In this document: positions 14,018 to 14,019 of the stretch, one piece after another | Layout: each line of letters begins with the position of its first letter | Numbering within the stretch: position 1 is the first letter of the stretch | NCBI GenBank assembly: GCA_035444405.1 | Contig: DAOMOP010000101.1 | Coordinates: 1 to 14,019 of the forward strand | DNA: 14,019 nt | DNA from: DAOMOP01 sp035444405 | Lineage (GTDB): Bacteria > Pseudomonadota > Gammaproteobacteria > Burkholderiales > Rhodocyclaceae | Direction of reading: 5' to 3' | The notes under the pieces: generated by a model | Database searches by the model: none | Seen by the model: only the letters and a program-made list of their open reading frames with translations | What the model was told of the DNA's origin: nothing | Translations under genes and position numbers: made by a program

Positions 14018-14019
14018 CA

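Noticed and set aside
1..14019. CRISPR array, tRNA or rRNA genes, insertion sequence or phage genes
   Set aside because: I saw no regularly spaced direct repeats, no cloverleaf-like segments, no transposase or integrase motifs and no terminal inverted repeats around a gene.

Overview
The window is a GC-rich stretch of bacterial chromosome. Gene content (a TRAP transporter next to an RpiR regulator, an NDP-forming acyl-CoA ligase flanked by crotonases, thioredoxin 2, a CbbY-type phosphatase and a DUF3325 membrane protein) suggests a Betaproteobacterium, for example Burkholderiales or Rhodocyclales. That placement is inference. Two runs of N (10298-10367 and 12282-12327) show a scaffolded draft assembly. 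Both fall inside genes and explain the apparent reading-frame breaks there.

Layout. 1-355: the end of a small DUF3325 membrane protein. 356-784: a non-coding stretch with hairpins. 785-4563: a tight plus-strand operon of crotonase, NDP-forming acyl-CoA synthetase and a second crotonase, which looks like an acyl-CoA-dependent acid degradation unit of unknown substrate. 4620-5519: an RpiR-type regulator on the minus strand, divergent from the next unit. 5696-12199: a plus-strand cluster of TRAP transporter (DctQ, DctM, DctP), diaminopropionate ammonia-lyase, an M20 N-carbamoyl-L-amino-acid hydrolase type amidohydrolase, and an N-carbamoyl-D-amino-acid hydrolase. 12227-12632: trxC on the minus strand. 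12983-13390: a DUF4383 membrane protein. 13406 to the right edge: a CbbY-like HAD phosphatase on the minus strand, truncated by the window.

The most interesting part is 4620-12199. Read as a pathway, the TRAP system would import a carboxylated ureido compound, two stereochemically complementary carbamoylases would release the amine, CO2 and ammonia, and the PLP lyase would split 2,3-diaminopropionate (either enantiomer, as known for the family) into pyruvate and ammonia. RpiR would control the unit from the divergent promoter region, which holds TGAAA/TTTCA half-sites and a second 9-bp inverted repeat. N-carbamoyl-2,3-diaminopropionate (albizziine-like) is a concrete candidate substrate, but it is a hypothesis. 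The cluster also carries strong hairpins between dctM and dctP and between dctP and the lyase gene, probably setting the relative expression of transporter and enzymes.
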